A stretch of 64,000 nt of DNA from Turritopsis dohrnii (GCA_027922465.2 BQMF02000030.1:620001-684000); one strand, 5' to 3'. Positions 12,201-25,845 are shown, counted from the stretch's first letter. Numbers and translations are program-made. The notes: generated by a model not told the origin, from the letters alone.

Positions 12201-13607
12201 ATAATTTTCGGGGAAAAAAACTTTTAATCCAATCAGTGGTGGCAATTACAAGACAAATTCTATAAGAGAGACATTCCACTAACTTAAAAAAATGAATTTA
12301 TAAGATGCCAATTCATAAAAAAATATAGTCAAATTAAAACATTTTTCTTTGATTCTATTTTAAATTGTTGTGTTTTTTAGGGTTCCATATATATTAGATA
12401 CGATGAGAGGGGTCCATGTATTTTTTTTGGTGTGTTTATTTATTTATCTTCTTGCATTCAAACAAACAAACAGGGTGTTTTTGTTTACAATCTCCTCCTT
12501 AGATACAAACAAATATTATGTAAATAAATCGATTTACTCCCCTCGTTGCATTCCCTTAAAATAAATGACGTCATCACATGTACAGACTGTGTTGTAGGAC
12601 ATTTCCTTATTATTTCCAGGCTATTTCCCGCCAAAAAGAAAACAAGAAAATAAATTTGAAAACTTCGTGTTGCCTTTATATCGCACCAGACAAAAGTAAA
12701 AACTTTTCCTATCAAAGAGCGATCGTTCTTTTTGGAATATTTTAACTCTTAGTTCATTCCAGAGATACAATAAACTTCGCGATTTGAGAAACACATTTGA
12801 GAAACACAGAGATAAATCTACTGTTGCTAAAGGGTCTGTTACGAAAGTAATAGCGTCTTGTCCATCCGATACGATAACTGTTTGTTTCATAATTTTTTGA
12901 TTATTATCCTTGTAGAAGTCATGTTTTGGAATTGTGTAAATTTTATTCTAGTACACTTTCGAAAAACGTTTGCTTGATATTGTATCATAAACGTGCTGTT
13001 TTTTTATATAGCCCTAAGTATCGATTTGTCCGTCCGACATAAAACAAGTATTTTTGTAACAGACCCTTTTATGTGAAGAGATTTTTTATCAAAATTTCGT
13101 AAGAAAAAAACGAACAGTATTCTGGTAATATTCCGGGCGTTTGCCATATTTTTTATTTTTGAATTTTTATCAATTTATCGTTAAACAATTTCGTTTTCGG
13201 AAACCAATCATGCATGCGATTTGCGCGAATCACGTGACGTCTATAAATCCATCTTAGTTTTAGAGGAAAGTAAAAAAATTAAGATGAAATTGCTGGATGA
13301 CATAATTTTAATCTAGCTACTTCTATGTTTCTAAGAGGATGACTAATAGATAAACGAAGGACTTATAAAACCAATAATTCAAAAACAAGGGACAAAAATA
13401 ATGAAAATAGAGAAAAAATAAATAAAAAAAAATAAATAAAAAAAAAATTGGTCCCTTTACCTGTGTTTTCTGTTCAGAATCACCAAGATATGTCTTGATC
13501 TGTCTAGATGCGTCAGTCATGAAACTTAACAAGCCTTGTGTCGACCCCATGGACGACTCGAGCAAGCTGTTGTCTAAAATAGCCAAGTTGATTGATGTGG
13601 AAGCCAT
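9231..13607 (-). CDS. Two-exon gene for a small nuclear protein, tentatively FAM181-like
   Basis: Exon 1 is 13607..13461 (49 aa, CAG|GTAAAG donor) and exon 2 is 9695..9231 (154 aa, TATAG acceptor, TAG stop). Both are phase 0, giving 203 aa across a 3.8-kb intron. Residues 26-45 (LLSFMTDASRQIKTYLGDSE) fit the start of the conserved FAM181 block (LL-F---AS--IK--L), and a basic/hydrophobic helix (RHERLLHHLKQL) follows the junction as in that family. FAM181A/B are TEAD-binding nuclear proteins. A bipartite nuclear localisation signal (RKRKR at 109-113, KRRR at 125-128) and an acidic, Ser/Pro-rich C-terminus (SPSPDFDDLVDCLTDDF) suit a transcriptional cofactor. The ATG context (AAATATGG) is acceptable. 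The exon structure is well supported by phase and composition, but the family name rests on about 40 residues. Confidence 0.5.
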
Positions 13608-14269
13608 ATTTCATAAGTGAATTTGTTTTTCGTCAAATTCAACTTTATTTTGTCTTGTTGTTGCGTTTTAAATATTTTCTAAAATATTAAGTCAAAATGT
13701 TACTGCTAAAAAACTTCTTACAACGAAGTATAATCTATTCATTGAAACCATCAATACGTTGTTAGATAATTAAGTAAAAAAAGACTATTTAAGAAAATAG
13801 AAACTTCGTTTCCAAACTCCCTTTGACCAAGTAGTTGTTGTATAATACATAAGAAACTGGTAACAAAGTAGATCTGATTATGGTTCGGTAAATTAGGCGT
13901 AGTTTTTTCATTAATTATTTGATTAACGACGCGTTTTAATTGGCTTTAGATTTCGATTACATTCTTTATAACCTAGTCAGCAAAAAAATGGGAGATTTGT
14001 CCCTTATTTACAAGTTAGTTATGTCTTTTGATGTATATCCTTGGTCACACGTCGATCATGTTACCCGTTTGATTTCCTATGAAGTTTATTTGTTAAAAAG
14101 TTGAGCAATGAACTTTAATACCCCAAGTCTAACACCAGTATTATTATTATAATCTGACCATTAAGGCCCTGGTCAAATTACAACCTAATCGACGAAATAT
14201 GAAAAAGACATTCCATCACTTCTCAGATAAATGTGGTTTGTTTTAAAATTGAATTTCTTGAAGGCATAA

Positions 14270-14390
14270 CCCAGCCGGCACATTTATTAAAAAATCTCTG
14301 CGGAGGAGTGCATTTCTATAGAAATTTACACACGAATCCAATAAGAATGCTCTCCGCCACAGTGACTTTTTGATGATTTTGCCCACTGGG
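14270..14390. mobile_element. MITE-B copy a
   Basis: The family is about 120 bp with ends CCCAGCCGGCACATTTGTTA and TTTTGACGATTTTGCCCACTGGG-type, and a central TTTCTATAGAAA palindrome between GGAGTGCA and GCTCTCCG motifs. This copy is full length and lies about 660 bp upstream of the FAM181-like start. Confidence 0.85.
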
Positions 14391-15470
14391 AAGTAATACC
14401 ATAAATTGTACTTAAGGCATTAACTATTGACATAGATATGAGGCTTATGACAAATGTTTTCATCTCAGTATAAAGTAAAAAAAAAAACATGAATTTATTT
14501 TTACGTTGAATTGAATACTGAGATCATCAAACACATTATGAAGTCTTACTAATGATGCATCAATATCAACACCCCCCATGTTCGTATATACCGAAACACA
14601 ATTACAAAACGATTAGTCAAAAATTTTTGTGACGTCATATTGTTGTTTTCGGAGGATATTAGAATCTTTCGAGGTAAATATGACTAAAAATAAAGGAATG
14701 AAAAAAGTGAAGTGTTCCCTCGAAACCCCTAACACCATTTTTTTTATCCATCCAAGTTGTTGTATTGTGATTTCTTCTCAGTATCACCAGTATTAATATT
14801 TCTTTTGAATATCATCGTAATTGTAGCTACTTGTTAGTCTGTTTAAACTATCATCGACATAAGAATACTACAATATACTACAATCTGGTCTGCGTTTTTA
14901 TAACAACATAAGAATAACGAGACTTAAATTCAAAATCTACTATTCTTAAACTCGTCTGGTTAATAAATAAATAAATAATCAAATAAATAAACACAAATAA
15001 AAATAAACACAGATAAAAATAAACATATCGCTGTTATGATATTGCTCTCCACCCACATTCCAACTCATATGGAATCAATAACCAGTATATGGTTTCGATA
15101 ATGGTTCTTAGGTCGTAACATAACCGAAACCATATTTTCGCCTACCACTTCACATTTTTTTTCATGCCTCAGGAATTTTACCTCTTCTGTCATTAACGCT
15201 ACCTGTTGCGCAAGTCTCGTGTTCCTCAAAGATAAAAGGAATGCTAATAGCACACTGCGTTTATATAACGCATATTTTGAATAATGAGTTGATTTTTTTT
15301 TCGTTTTGTTCAATACTGATATACGGTAATGAGATATGTCTGTATTGTCTGTCTGTTGACATAGCGTCACGTAGCTAGTACACCCGTCGCGCCGTCATTG
15401 TCAATTCGTCATAGCTTTATAAACGTCGCTTTAACATCTACTCACTCAATCAGAAAATAACTTAAATCAG

Positions 15471-15540
15471 CAACCTCGAACCCAGGGTCTCTTGCCTTTT
15501 CGATATACGGGATACCGCATATCGAAAAGGCAAGAGACCC
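15471..15540. mobile_element. MITE-A copy 3 (right end truncated)
   Basis: Intact left end and hairpin arms (CTTTTCGATATACGG and inverse). The right arm stops after GGCAAGAGACCC. Confidence 0.8.
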
Positions 15541-16608
15541 AACTACTGGAGCGCTCGTGCTTGCTATTACCGCCCAACATCACTACCGCCTATCATCATT
15601 AACCCCATTATCATAACCGCCCATCATCGCTGTCGGAGAAGAAAAATTAAGGTGGCAACTAATTTCTAGATATCTAGACATCCTGTTAGCAATAGCAAGG
15701 TCCGCTGCATAACTTTACATGGAGAACTTCTAACGTTATTTGAAATACGATCTTTATAAGAACTTGATGCACATACTGACGTGTGTCGATCGCCTTGTTA
15801 CATCTTTGCCAAATCCAACGAAGCAGGTCAATGGAAGCTAATCAAAGTAGTTTTCCTGGCCTTTGTTCTAATATAAATTTATAAATTTATATAATTCTAT
15901 CTGATCATGCAGATAAAACATGGATTCAGTACTTCTTGTCAGTTAATCAACACAAGAAAAAACCCGTGCCTGCGGAATAAATAACTCCACAAATTCTCTC
16001 CCTTTCACGATTCTCTCCCTTTCACGAATGCATCGTCTTCATTCAAGCCTTTTGAAATCATTTTAAAAAACCGGCATTCAACCGTAACAGCAGTAAAACC
16101 TCGCTACCATGTCGTGTTTATTAGATAATAAGGAGCAGCTGGGTACTAGGTTGTGACAGACTTACAAGAGAAAAAGTTTTCATCAGTTTTCATAACATGC
16201 CTTATTTTATTGATTGGTTGATCTATTTATTTACTGCAAAGGGATATGGGAACAGAACAATTACTTCGTCCTGATTGGTTCGAATTTGAATTAATTAATG
16301 AATTGTTTTCGTTTTCTTTTTCCTGTCAGCACGATGAGAAAAGGTTAAACGGAGATCCTTAACAGCACATGACAGGATGAACAAAGTATAAGCGACCCAA
16401 TTAAATCTCATCAATCCAGGTTTTCCTATCCTGTACACTGCTGTACATAGTCTGAAGTAAAATTCCGTCTTCATTTTCTATAAATAAGAATAATCTATAT
16501 TAAGTTGAAAATTCTGTGTTTTTTGAAGAAATATTTCCCCCTTTTAAAATTATGGCAGAACTCGACTAACGCTTATATGGGAAAACTATGATTTTATTCT
16601 TTTCGTTA

Positions 16609-16685
16609 AAAAACCATTGCGAAGGAGTTCATTTCTTTAGAAATATACATATAATTTCAATGAAAATACTCTTCGTGACGGGGTT
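16609..16685. mobile_element. MITE-B copy b (partial)
   Basis: Internal MITE-B segment (CATTGCGAAGGAGTTCATTT through CTCTTCGTGACGG) lacking both outer ends. Confidence 0.65.
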
Positions 16686-16765
16686 CTTATCAGGACCTTG
16701 TTTGTGTGCTTTAAAGTGCCATGAACATAAATCAAAGAAGCTAAATGACGAAGGCATAAAACCAA

Positions 16766-16803
16766 ACCTCAAACCGAGGGTCTCTTGCGTTTTCGATATG
16801 TGG
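16766..16803. mobile_element. MITE-A copy 4 (left half only)
   Basis: AACCTCAAACCGAGGGTCTC then TTGCGTTTTCGATATGTGG, a half-hairpin that abuts a MITE-C copy. Confidence 0.6.
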
Positions 16804-16805
16804 TA

Positions 16806-16963
16806 ATGTTGCATCGTGATTTCAATATAGTAGAAAGTAACATTGAGTAAGAAATTAATAATGATAACTAAACCGAAGAATAAAAAATGAAAAGACATAT
16901 ATTGAAACCACGGTGTGCATTATTTTCTAATGCGACATTATTTTCTATTAGAATTCCCTATAA
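16806..16963. mobile_element. MITE-C copy 1
   Basis: A family sharing GGTTTCAATATGT/ACATATATTGAAACC arms and a terminal TTATTTTCTATTA. Other copies are at 21935-22027 and 25597-25757. Confidence 0.55.
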
Positions 16964-17109
16964 CTTCGATGCTGCGATAAAATCAACAAAACACAGCGTA
17001 ACGAAAGATAAGAATGAAATAACAAACTTCATACCCAGCCTTTTTTTTTAAATATGAGTCATGATTACAAAACTGTGTTTTCTCAGAAACTGAAGCAAGG
17101 CAATTTATA

Positions 17110-17231
17110 ACCAGTGGGTAAAATCTTCAAAAAGTCACTGCAGTAAAGAGCATTATCATTGAAATAGTGTGTATATTTCTATAAAAATACACTCCTTCGT
17201 AGTGATTTTTTAACAAATTTGCCCAATAGGT
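17110..17231. mobile_element. MITE-B copy c
   Basis: Full-length MITE-B in inverse orientation to copy a. The right end has decayed to GCCCAATAGG. Confidence 0.8.
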
Positions 17232-19627
17232 AAGATCCACTTAAATTTGGTACTGAGTTAAGGAGAAAAACGAATAAAACGAAATGAACATTGAAAAGCC
17301 AAGATAACATTAGAAGAAATACATAAACATGCTTATTTGGTCCTCTCTATCCAACCATGAACCAACCAATTTCACACAGACAACCTCGGTTAAGTACTGT
17401 TAAAACTTAAGCCATTAGTAATTGAAATACTCGCCCATACAAACAAGTTAAGATTTACACCATGATAAAAGCTGTAGATAAACTCAATCATTCAAACAAA
17501 TTTTAAAGGGTCCACACCATGAACTGTTGCTAGAATAAAGTAACTCTTACCTTACTGAACTCACACGACCATCACTGACTAAAAATCCGACGTCGCATCC
17601 CTTTTAAGGAGGTCGACGTGACAGGAAAAGTTTTGACGTGTCACTTAGATACCTATATAGACTTTTTTATGTTTTGATGTCGCTACGCTCACCCTACGCT
17701 TTCGATTACCATAACTTCGTTTTAAGAAACCAAGTAATTAGATGATGTAATGGAATGTAAAAAATCGATTCCCGATATTGTGCCTTTATGTTTGATAGTT
17801 AAATTACGATAGCTTGTTTTGACTGAATATGATTCTGGTTTAACAACTGGATATAAATTTATTGCTTTACAACAATATATCTTAACTCCACTGCGCTCCA
17901 TTCCTTGAAATAAAGTGTTAATCGGCGCTCCATAACTTTTATTACGGTCAAACCGACAGGTAGGCTGAGCCACAACTAAACTCTGAGCCAAGTCTAAAAA
18001 GTAACTGTAACAGTCAAAATTAATTCCTTTAGCTTTAAGAATGAAATTGATGTCTAGTCGAGTGGCTGAAGAAATACCTCTGTCCAATAAAGAATTGATT
18101 GGCATGCCCCAGGGCTCCGTTCACAGGATTCGCACTGATAGCATTCCTAACATTCCTCCTGGAGAGGCTACCCTGGGTAAACACAAATACAGTAAACTCC
18201 CGTCATCTGGGACTCTGGAGGGAATAAGTAATTTTTCCCACTTAACAAATCCCCTATTTCTCAGAATCTCTTCAGAAGTAGGGGTGCTTCAAGGGACTAA
18301 TTGATTTGGTCCCATTAAACCCAAGTAATGAATATACTGCATTTTTTATATATATATTTTTTTTTTGTATATTGAATGGAATAATGAAGAATGGATGGAT
18401 ACAAACTTCAATTAGTAAAACATAAATGAATGCGAAATATTTTTCTCTTCTTAACCACAACAGTCAGTATTTGCGCAAATCTGACTCCACATTCAACTTC
18501 AATAAAACCGCTGTGAATTTCTTTCTGCCTTTTTCAGTTAAAGAATCGTGATTCATGAAATTTATGAATGGTCTTTATAAATTAGTAAAACCTTGCGTGC
18601 TGTGTGACCTTAATAAGCCTTGTTATTTGTTTTGGTGTTTCTACAGATAAAAGGTACTTGTGCACCATGTTGACACATTAGATTAAAGGTTAAAGAAGCG
18701 TTTAACAAAACTCTATGAAGTAGCACATCATATTAAGCAAAGGGCTAACGGTCCCTTTAATCACAAGGATTTCGAATGGTGAGCGTCATAAACTCAAATC
18801 TGAAAAGAAAAATTTAAAATTCTTTATTTAAAATGAAAGATGCGGAGCTTTTTATACAAATCACTTTGTCTGGTGATAAAAAAAAAACATCTTTTGCCAG
18901 ATCCCACAAAACATTTGGACGAAATTATTTACAGCTTATTAACAAGCGACTTTAGTTTTTTCGCTGTTTCATTAACTATTTAGAACATGTTGTCTTAAAA
19001 ATCCAATGAAAAATTGAAGACTTGTATGAATTGATTTTAGTAAAAATAGTGATAACTCATAAAAAACAACCGCTGCAAGATCTCCTCAACAGTGTCCAGT
19101 GACGTCAAGGAATGTCGAAATTTCCTTCCTGTGTTTAAACTGGCCTAATTAACTCGAAAGTTACTCACTGAAGGATTTTTTCTGATACTGCGGTGTTTTA
19201 GTCATCCACGCTACAGACGTCCTTTGATGATGTTCTACACGTGGCTTTCGATCGGAGGAAATTGTGTTGGTCATTAAGCTAAAGGCACGGTCTTGTCACG
19301 TCTGCCTAAAGAAGCGCTACAAAATTCGCACTCTTCCTCTTGGGCGTTTTAAAAGTACCAAACGATGTTTTTAGTAACTAATTTTCGAGACAGCTTATGT
19401 TTATGTAACTGACTTGAACTGTAGCAATAAATACAATTTGGTTGATCAAGTCAAAAGCGTTGTGTGTATTGCCCCAGACGAGACCACTCATACAACGTAG
19501 GTTTTGTGGGAAACATGATGAGAACGCCTCTGATGGAGTGCCAGTCACTGCGCCAGAGAGCTTTCAAAAAACTGCAAACGAGGTTGTAAAATAAGCATCA
19601 GAAAATCATGTATACAGCTATTCCTCA

Positions 19628-19748
19628 CCCAGTGGGAAAAATTGTCAAAAAATCACTGCGACGGAGAGCACTATTATTGAAATTGTGTGTATATTTCTAT
19701 GGAAATGTACTCCTTCGCAGAGATTTTTTAACAAATGTGCCGGCTGGG
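19628..19748. mobile_element. MITE-B copy d
   Basis: Full length, from CCCAGTGGGAAAAATTGTCA to ACAAATGTGCCGGCTGGG. Confidence 0.85.
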
Positions 19749-20339
19749 CATTGTTGCTTACTATTAAATTTAGTAAAACATTTTCCATCTAAAATCATGT
19801 TTACCTTCTTCACAAGTTGAAACAAAGCCGTTCCAAACGCATAATCGCATGATTATAAGACCAAAAAAGAAAAAGTTATGTAACATAAAACTGATCTCTT
19901 TCGTCAAGCGAGTCGAAACTTATAAGGTCATTTAAATTCGTCACTATCCCAGCTTCTTCAATTATAACATAGAAAATGATTATAAGCTTTGTATAACCAA
20001 TCACCATAGCAACACAAACAAACAAACTAACCATAATCGCCTTAAAATTACATTGTTCTGCCCTAATCCAATGAAAATGAAAATTGCAACTGTTCCATTG
20101 TATCTGTCTTCTTTGCGCCTGAGGCCATTGCCTTAAACTTCCTCGGCTATTGTTTCAAACTCCCTTGGTCTTTAAGCATATATATTTTTTCTATTTTTCA
20201 AATCTGAATGTTTTTTCCCTTTTCCCTTTTTAAAAAGTATTTCATAGTAGTTCGTACTATCAGAATTTAATCTGTAAGAAACATCGAATTTTTATTATAA
20301 AGGAAAAGGTTGATAAGAATAATAAAGACGCACCAATTC

Positions 20340-20577
20340 CAGTGGCGTAACTCGGGGGGTGCGTTGGGTGCGATCGCACCGCCCTCGGATTTATCTTGCC
20401 CTTCTTTTATTACCAAGCAATTTTTCATGCGACATTCTTACAAAATTTCTGCATAAAAAGCTTTGTTTGAATTTGTTGCTATGGTATGAAGTGTGCCTAT
20501 TGCTTTACGATTGTATGCTGTAAGCCCAAATATGTGAAAAACGCACCTGCCCTAAGTTTAAGTCAGTTACGCCACTG
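20340..20577. mobile_element. 238-bp hAT-like MITE with CAGTGGCGTAACT ends
   Basis: The left end CAGTGGCGTAACTCGG and right end CAGTTACGCCACTG are inverted repeats. AATTC is duplicated directly on both sides (20335-20339 and 20578-20582). CAGTGGCG-type ends are typical of hAT elements, and a 5-bp duplication points to the hAT5 subgroup. No ORF. Confidence 0.75.
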
Positions 20578-20840
20578 AATTCGAAATCTAAACTTTCCAA
20601 AATGGTACCGCAATTACCGAGTTGCATTTAAAAGCAAAAAATAACGCTCAAACAATATACAAACCATCAAAATTTTATACTAGTCCAGGTTCTTGAAAAC
20701 TACAAACAAATAAGTATAACAACATGGAATGTCAGGCTAAGTAAATATTTACATGTTAAAATTTACTTTGGTAAGTATTTGGTACACATCGTCAGGCACA
20801 ATGGAGAAAAAATGGCAGTAAAGCAATGAAGCTTTTTTTA

Positions 20841-20923
20841 CGACCTCGTACCCAGGGTTTGTTGTCTTTTTGATATACGTCCGTCGAATATCAAAAGGAT
20901 AAGAGACCCTGGATTCGAGATTG
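20841..20923. mobile_element. MITE-A copy 5 (diverged)
   Basis: GACCTCGTACCCAGGG with the inverse arm CCCTGGATTCGAGATTG. Confidence 0.7.
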
Positions 20924-21934
20924 GTTTTCTGCGCATATTTTACTGTGGTGCATATATATTTTGTCAACCAAACCAAAAAAAGAAAATTGAATTTTTCAAC
21001 GTTTTCGTTTAAGATTATATGTCCACGGTTTACGCATGTGTATAATGTCATTGAACGTTGCTTTTTTTTCGCCAGCTCGCGTGAAAATTATTGAAAGGGA
21101 TCTCTGGTTTAAACTATCCTTTCCTTGTGGACAAATTTATTGAAAGTTTACTGAGAGGAAGAGCATGATTTCTGTTACATTTTAGACCATTTTTCAATGA
21201 AATTGTTTCTTGACACAGTGGTTTTCGGCCGATTTTCCACAGTGGGTTAACGACGATAATATTATACCACATTCCTATGAATGTTCATGAAAAACCGAAA
21301 ACTTAACGTTATACTTAACGCAAATCTTAACGCAAATCTTAACGTTAACAAAGTTCCTAAAAACCTAAATTTCTAATAAAAACGTGCGTTGAAAAACATT
21401 TGGTGACGTTTTTAACAACAATTTCCTAAGAAGAAGATAAACAAAAAAGTAAAGAAAATATATATTTATTATAAAAGAAATTCATAATATCCAAAAGTCA
21501 CAAATTATAAAAAAATTATAACACAAACAAACATACTGTCAGCACCAATTTTTTTTTTCTTTTTGCATTTTCTGTTGAAAAAAAAAAAAAAAATAAATAA
21601 AAATAAAGAAAGATCTGCGTTTCATTCAGCAAAATCTTCGCTTCGACTCATTTATTTTATTAAAAAAAAAAAAAGTTGTATGCGGTATTAATAATTCATG
21701 ACTGGGAAAATTGAAAATTCTAAGGAACACTGAAATGTTGTGTTCTCGCTCATCGAGTATGTTAGTTTTCTCAGAACGAGAAAGGTATTTGTATTGTGAA
21801 ACACGCGTGTCATGTTTGAACACTATTAGAGTTTTCATTACAAGAACATAATTTTTGTGATAAATTTACAGCAAAGCCATACGTATTTTTTTTTTTTGTT
21901 TGTTTGTTTTCGCCCTTCATTCTTCGGCTTAATT

Positions 21935-22027
21935 GTTATTATTAATTTCTAAATCAATGTTACTTTCTACATATATTGAAACCACGGTGCGGCATTATTT
22001 TCTAATGCGACATTATTTTCTATTACA
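21935..22027. mobile_element. MITE-C copy 2 (right part)
   Basis: Shares the ACATATATTGAAACCACGGT and ATTATTTTCTATTACA segments with the copies at 16806 and 25597. Confidence 0.5.
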
Positions 22028-24973
22028 GGACAAACCTATTATTGAACTGAAATTTGTAAATTGGTCAGTTCCATGTATTGATGAACATAGCAAAGTGAAA
22101 GAGTTCACGCCAAGAAAAGGGGACCGTAAAAGAATGTGTAGATCCTTGCACTAAACTTGAGACTCAACATTCTTTATTGCAATCAACAAAAATAGCTCGA
22201 TAGTCCTGATTTTGTTTACATTACAAAACACCCTCATAAGTACTGAAGTATTCAAAAATAACAATTGCATGCCGACATTCTTATTGTATTCTTTTGTGTA
22301 CATAGATTGGTCGAAGTTTTGGAGCTGTTTTAAAGATTCTGATCATTCCACCCGAATCTCCTGTATTTGATAACAACTTGCAGTGAATTCTTACTAACCC
22401 AGAAGATCTCACTTTTATGGGCCAAAAGCCCTTCTATTTCTTCTTGGGAAACGCTTATAAAATTTGTCATTATAACGAATTCACCATGTAACTATCCTTA
22501 TATAACGAAACTTTCATTTTTCTTTTAATGATCCTTTATCATGGAATAATTATGTAATGCCAGAAAGAGAGTACACTTCGCAATCTCTAAAAACTTCTAT
22601 GACAAAATCAAACTTACATGATTTCTTAGTCTCCCATCATAAATTATACGAAATTAATTTCTGATGTCGATAAACTTGAATTGATTTAGAGTTTCTTATA
22701 AACCAGCAGTTTAAAAGGAAAATGAAGCAAAAAATTTGTCGTATGACAAAAGCTCTTGTATAAGGATTTTCCTTTCTTGTTGGATGTTCCATATTCACAG
22801 GAAAAAATTGTGCTGAGTTTAAGTATCCCAACACGAAATCGAGAAAAAGTAAGACCCTATCGTTGTCCTGTTTCGTTTCCCGTTTCCCTTGCAAAACGGA
22901 AAAGTGGGGACTCGTTTATCCGGCCCACATGAAAGCTAGTAACAAGATCAACATCTGAAAGATTGAGAACATGTCTCAAAATCCTGAAGATTAGAATCAA
23001 TCCCGCTATTTTCCAGTTTTCCGGTTATACCATTCGGATATTGAGAGAAAATCTATCAGTTTTCCTTTTATCTTAGTGTCAAAAAAAATTTCTTCATATT
23101 AGGATGCATTTTTCCTTTAATCAACTTAGAACCTTGTTAAGCTGAAATTCAAAAATTAAAAAAGAATAAAATATGTAATAAAAACAGAAAATTAATTCAT
23201 ACAGATTGATATTTCTTCTTACAGATTTACTTCTTCGTGTAAACCATACTTTATAATTCTACCGGACTCCATGTAGATTCGAAATAATACCACGCATCTA
23301 AAACGTGCTTTATCAATATTGAAGCTAATGAAGGATTTATTTATAAACGACACAATTGTTTTTTGTTTTTGTTTTTGTTTTCTTATTTCAAAAGTTTTCA
23401 TAGCATGACGTATTATTCTCACTTTGTTTAACATCACGTATGCACACAAACTACCAAATCAATTTCACGACTGGACATCTTAGTTTATACGCCGTGTAAT
23501 AGATGGACCACTATAGATGCCATTCAGGGGGAATAAATAAAAACGGGCTATTTCTCTCAACTGCTGTGAATTTCTGATGAAAGTTCTTTCAAAAACGTGT
23601 GAATTAAATACTTGCCTTACCCAGAAAAATTTTTAAAAAGCATCGTTTTGTAGTAGCTGTGTGGTAACTTATGGAGATAATCGAAATAGAGGGGACATAT
23701 CGATTTTTTTTTTTTAAGTCAGTTGTTTAGATAAAAATTGATTAATCATCATAGAATTAGAGATTGTTTTAATTAATGACTATTATTTTCCCCTGTCTAG
23801 ATCTGCTTGGTAAGCATGAATGAAAATCACTCATTTGGAAGTGTATTGTTTATCTCCATTTCTTGTCACTTCTTATGCACTCACTTTGGTCACGTGACAG
23901 CAAATAACTACCGTGGATTGGTTAAAATTTGTCATATGCTCAATCTAAGAGCTCCATAAAAGTATTGTAAAATTGAATGAAAAAATGAGTAGCTTCTTCA
24001 AGAGAGCCTTCAGACCAGGGAAGTTTCTAGTGACTATATCCAGGGATCTGTGTGTACGAAGTCCCTACACTAAACCCAAGTCAGATCCAATGTGACAAGT
24101 AGTTCGACTAAAATTCGGCGTATGAATAAACCTTATTTATAACAAGGTACATGTCTTACGGGTCATTGTGAATAATAGTCAACAAAAATGACAGCTAATA
24201 TTATCACATGTTGATTGAAGGATTAACTTAGAGCTTACAAAAAGGAAATCATTAATCGGCTTTCTGATGCTTGTATTTTCATTACAAATTGATTATTTGT
24301 AAGCAGAAGATTTGTAATGATGGATTTGTCAATATACATTATTTTGTGAATGTTCATAGGTGGCCACTGTGTATTTGTGAGTCCTTTTCATTCATACAAG
24401 ATAAGTTGAATATCTTAAACGCCTTTTTATGAGGAGGCTAAAAATAGCTTTAAGGTTTAGGATGGCTTAGCTTTGACATCTATTTCAATTTCAGTAATCA
24501 TGGCAGGTTTTGAGATCAACACCAAATCCTTGATCATTCGTGTTATCTACTTTTGAGAAGGATTCTCGTTTATTAAGAAATTGCTTAGTCTTTTTATGAA
24601 TCATGACGGTATCATCGTGTACAAGAAATAACATCATTAAGATTCGAATACTCCTAATGACTGAAAAGTAGATTCAACTTAAAAGATGAAAAGAATAATG
24701 TTCCAATTTCGTTCCCAAGGCGGTTTCACAAAAGGCCCTAGAAACGAGGTCGGAGTAAAACGTCTTTGTAAATAATTATATAATAGCGTTTGAAAGATAT
24801 ATCTTATCGTTTTATGCCCACCCAGTACTGAGTTAATTAGCAATGCCAGATTTTCATAAGTGTTAGATCTTTGGAGAGTTTGAACTTGGATTTTCGAAGA
24901 ATGACGTCTAAAGGACCAGGAAAATTTTAAAGAAACCCTTGAAATTTAAGATTTTCAGCAGTGACTTCCACTC

Positions 24974-25033
24974 CAACCTCGTCCCCAGGCCTTCCGATTA
25001 TCGAAAAGGCAAGAAGCCCTGGGGACGGGGTTG
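24974..25033. mobile_element. MITE-A copy 6, with a perfect 10-bp target duplication
   Basis: A 60-bp hairpin, CAACCTCGTCCCCAGG to CCTGGGGACGGGGTTG. ACTTCCACTC is repeated directly at 24964-24973 and 25034-25043. A 9-10 bp duplication is what Mutator-like elements produce, so MITE-A is probably a MULE-derived hairpin. Confidence 0.85.
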
Positions 25034-25596
25034 ACTTCCACTCTCGTCATTAAAATTTAAGAAAACTAGAATTATTAGATCTGATCATATTTTTTTCCCA
25101 AACCTCTGCATGCTTCAAATTTTCCTAAAACCACTCAAATTGAAGTTGTCGAACGACCGAATCAATTAGATTCAAGATATCAAACAGCCGAACCAATCAG
25201 ATTCAAGATATCGAACTGCAATGGCTGTTTCAATTGTTTCTGTAAATACCCAATTATGACTTAGAGACAAAAGTAAGTCTGGGATTGATGCTTGTGGACA
25301 GTAACGAATTTTCTGATTATCTCTCCAGGTTAGGAATAAATTTGTCTAAAAGAAAAATAGTGTGTGCTTTCTCTAATTATTATGCAGTATATCAGTTTTT
25401 TTGAATATGAAAACAAATTTAAGTCGTGTGACATTCCTTGAGAAGTGATAAGGGTAATATCAACATTCCAATCAAGATTGTACAAATAGTGTATTTAAGG
25501 ATGGATCGCATTGACGTCAAACGATGAAAAATAAATACTTGGATTTGAGTGTGAAGAAAGACTTATCTATAACGTTTATGCGCTGTTGTCATCTGT

Positions 25597-25757
25597 AATA
25601 GAAAATGATGCCGCACCATATGGTTTCAATATGTCTTTTTCATTCTTCATTCTTCGACTTAATTATTATTATTCATTTCTAAATCAATGTTACTTTCTAC
25701 ATATACTGAAACCACGGTGCGACATTACTTTCTGATGCGACATAATCTTTTGTTACA
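25597..25757. mobile_element. MITE-C copy 3
   Basis: Left TGTAATAGAAAATGATGCCG and right TAATCTTTTGTTACAC ends with inverted inner arms around TTTCAATATGT/ACATATACTGAAA. About 160 bp, non-coding. Confidence 0.6.
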
Positions 25758-25845
25758 CAACACACCCTAATGCTTTTATCTTGCCGACAGTATTAACATT
25801 CCAGAAACACGTTTTCCGTCACAAGGTCAACCATCATTATATTTC

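Noticed and set aside
15065..15370. 101-codon minus-strand frame with a leucine-rich helix (QQVALMTEEVKFLRHEKK)
   Set aside because: It could be an exon of a coiled-coil protein, but there is no homology I recognise, no splice partner and composition is like the surrounding repeats.
17722..18105. 127-codon open frame on the minus strand starting MPINSLLDRG
   Set aside because: NSLLDRG faintly recalls a retropepsin active site, but no reverse transcriptase, LTR or second motif is nearby and the expected D-T/S-G is not present.
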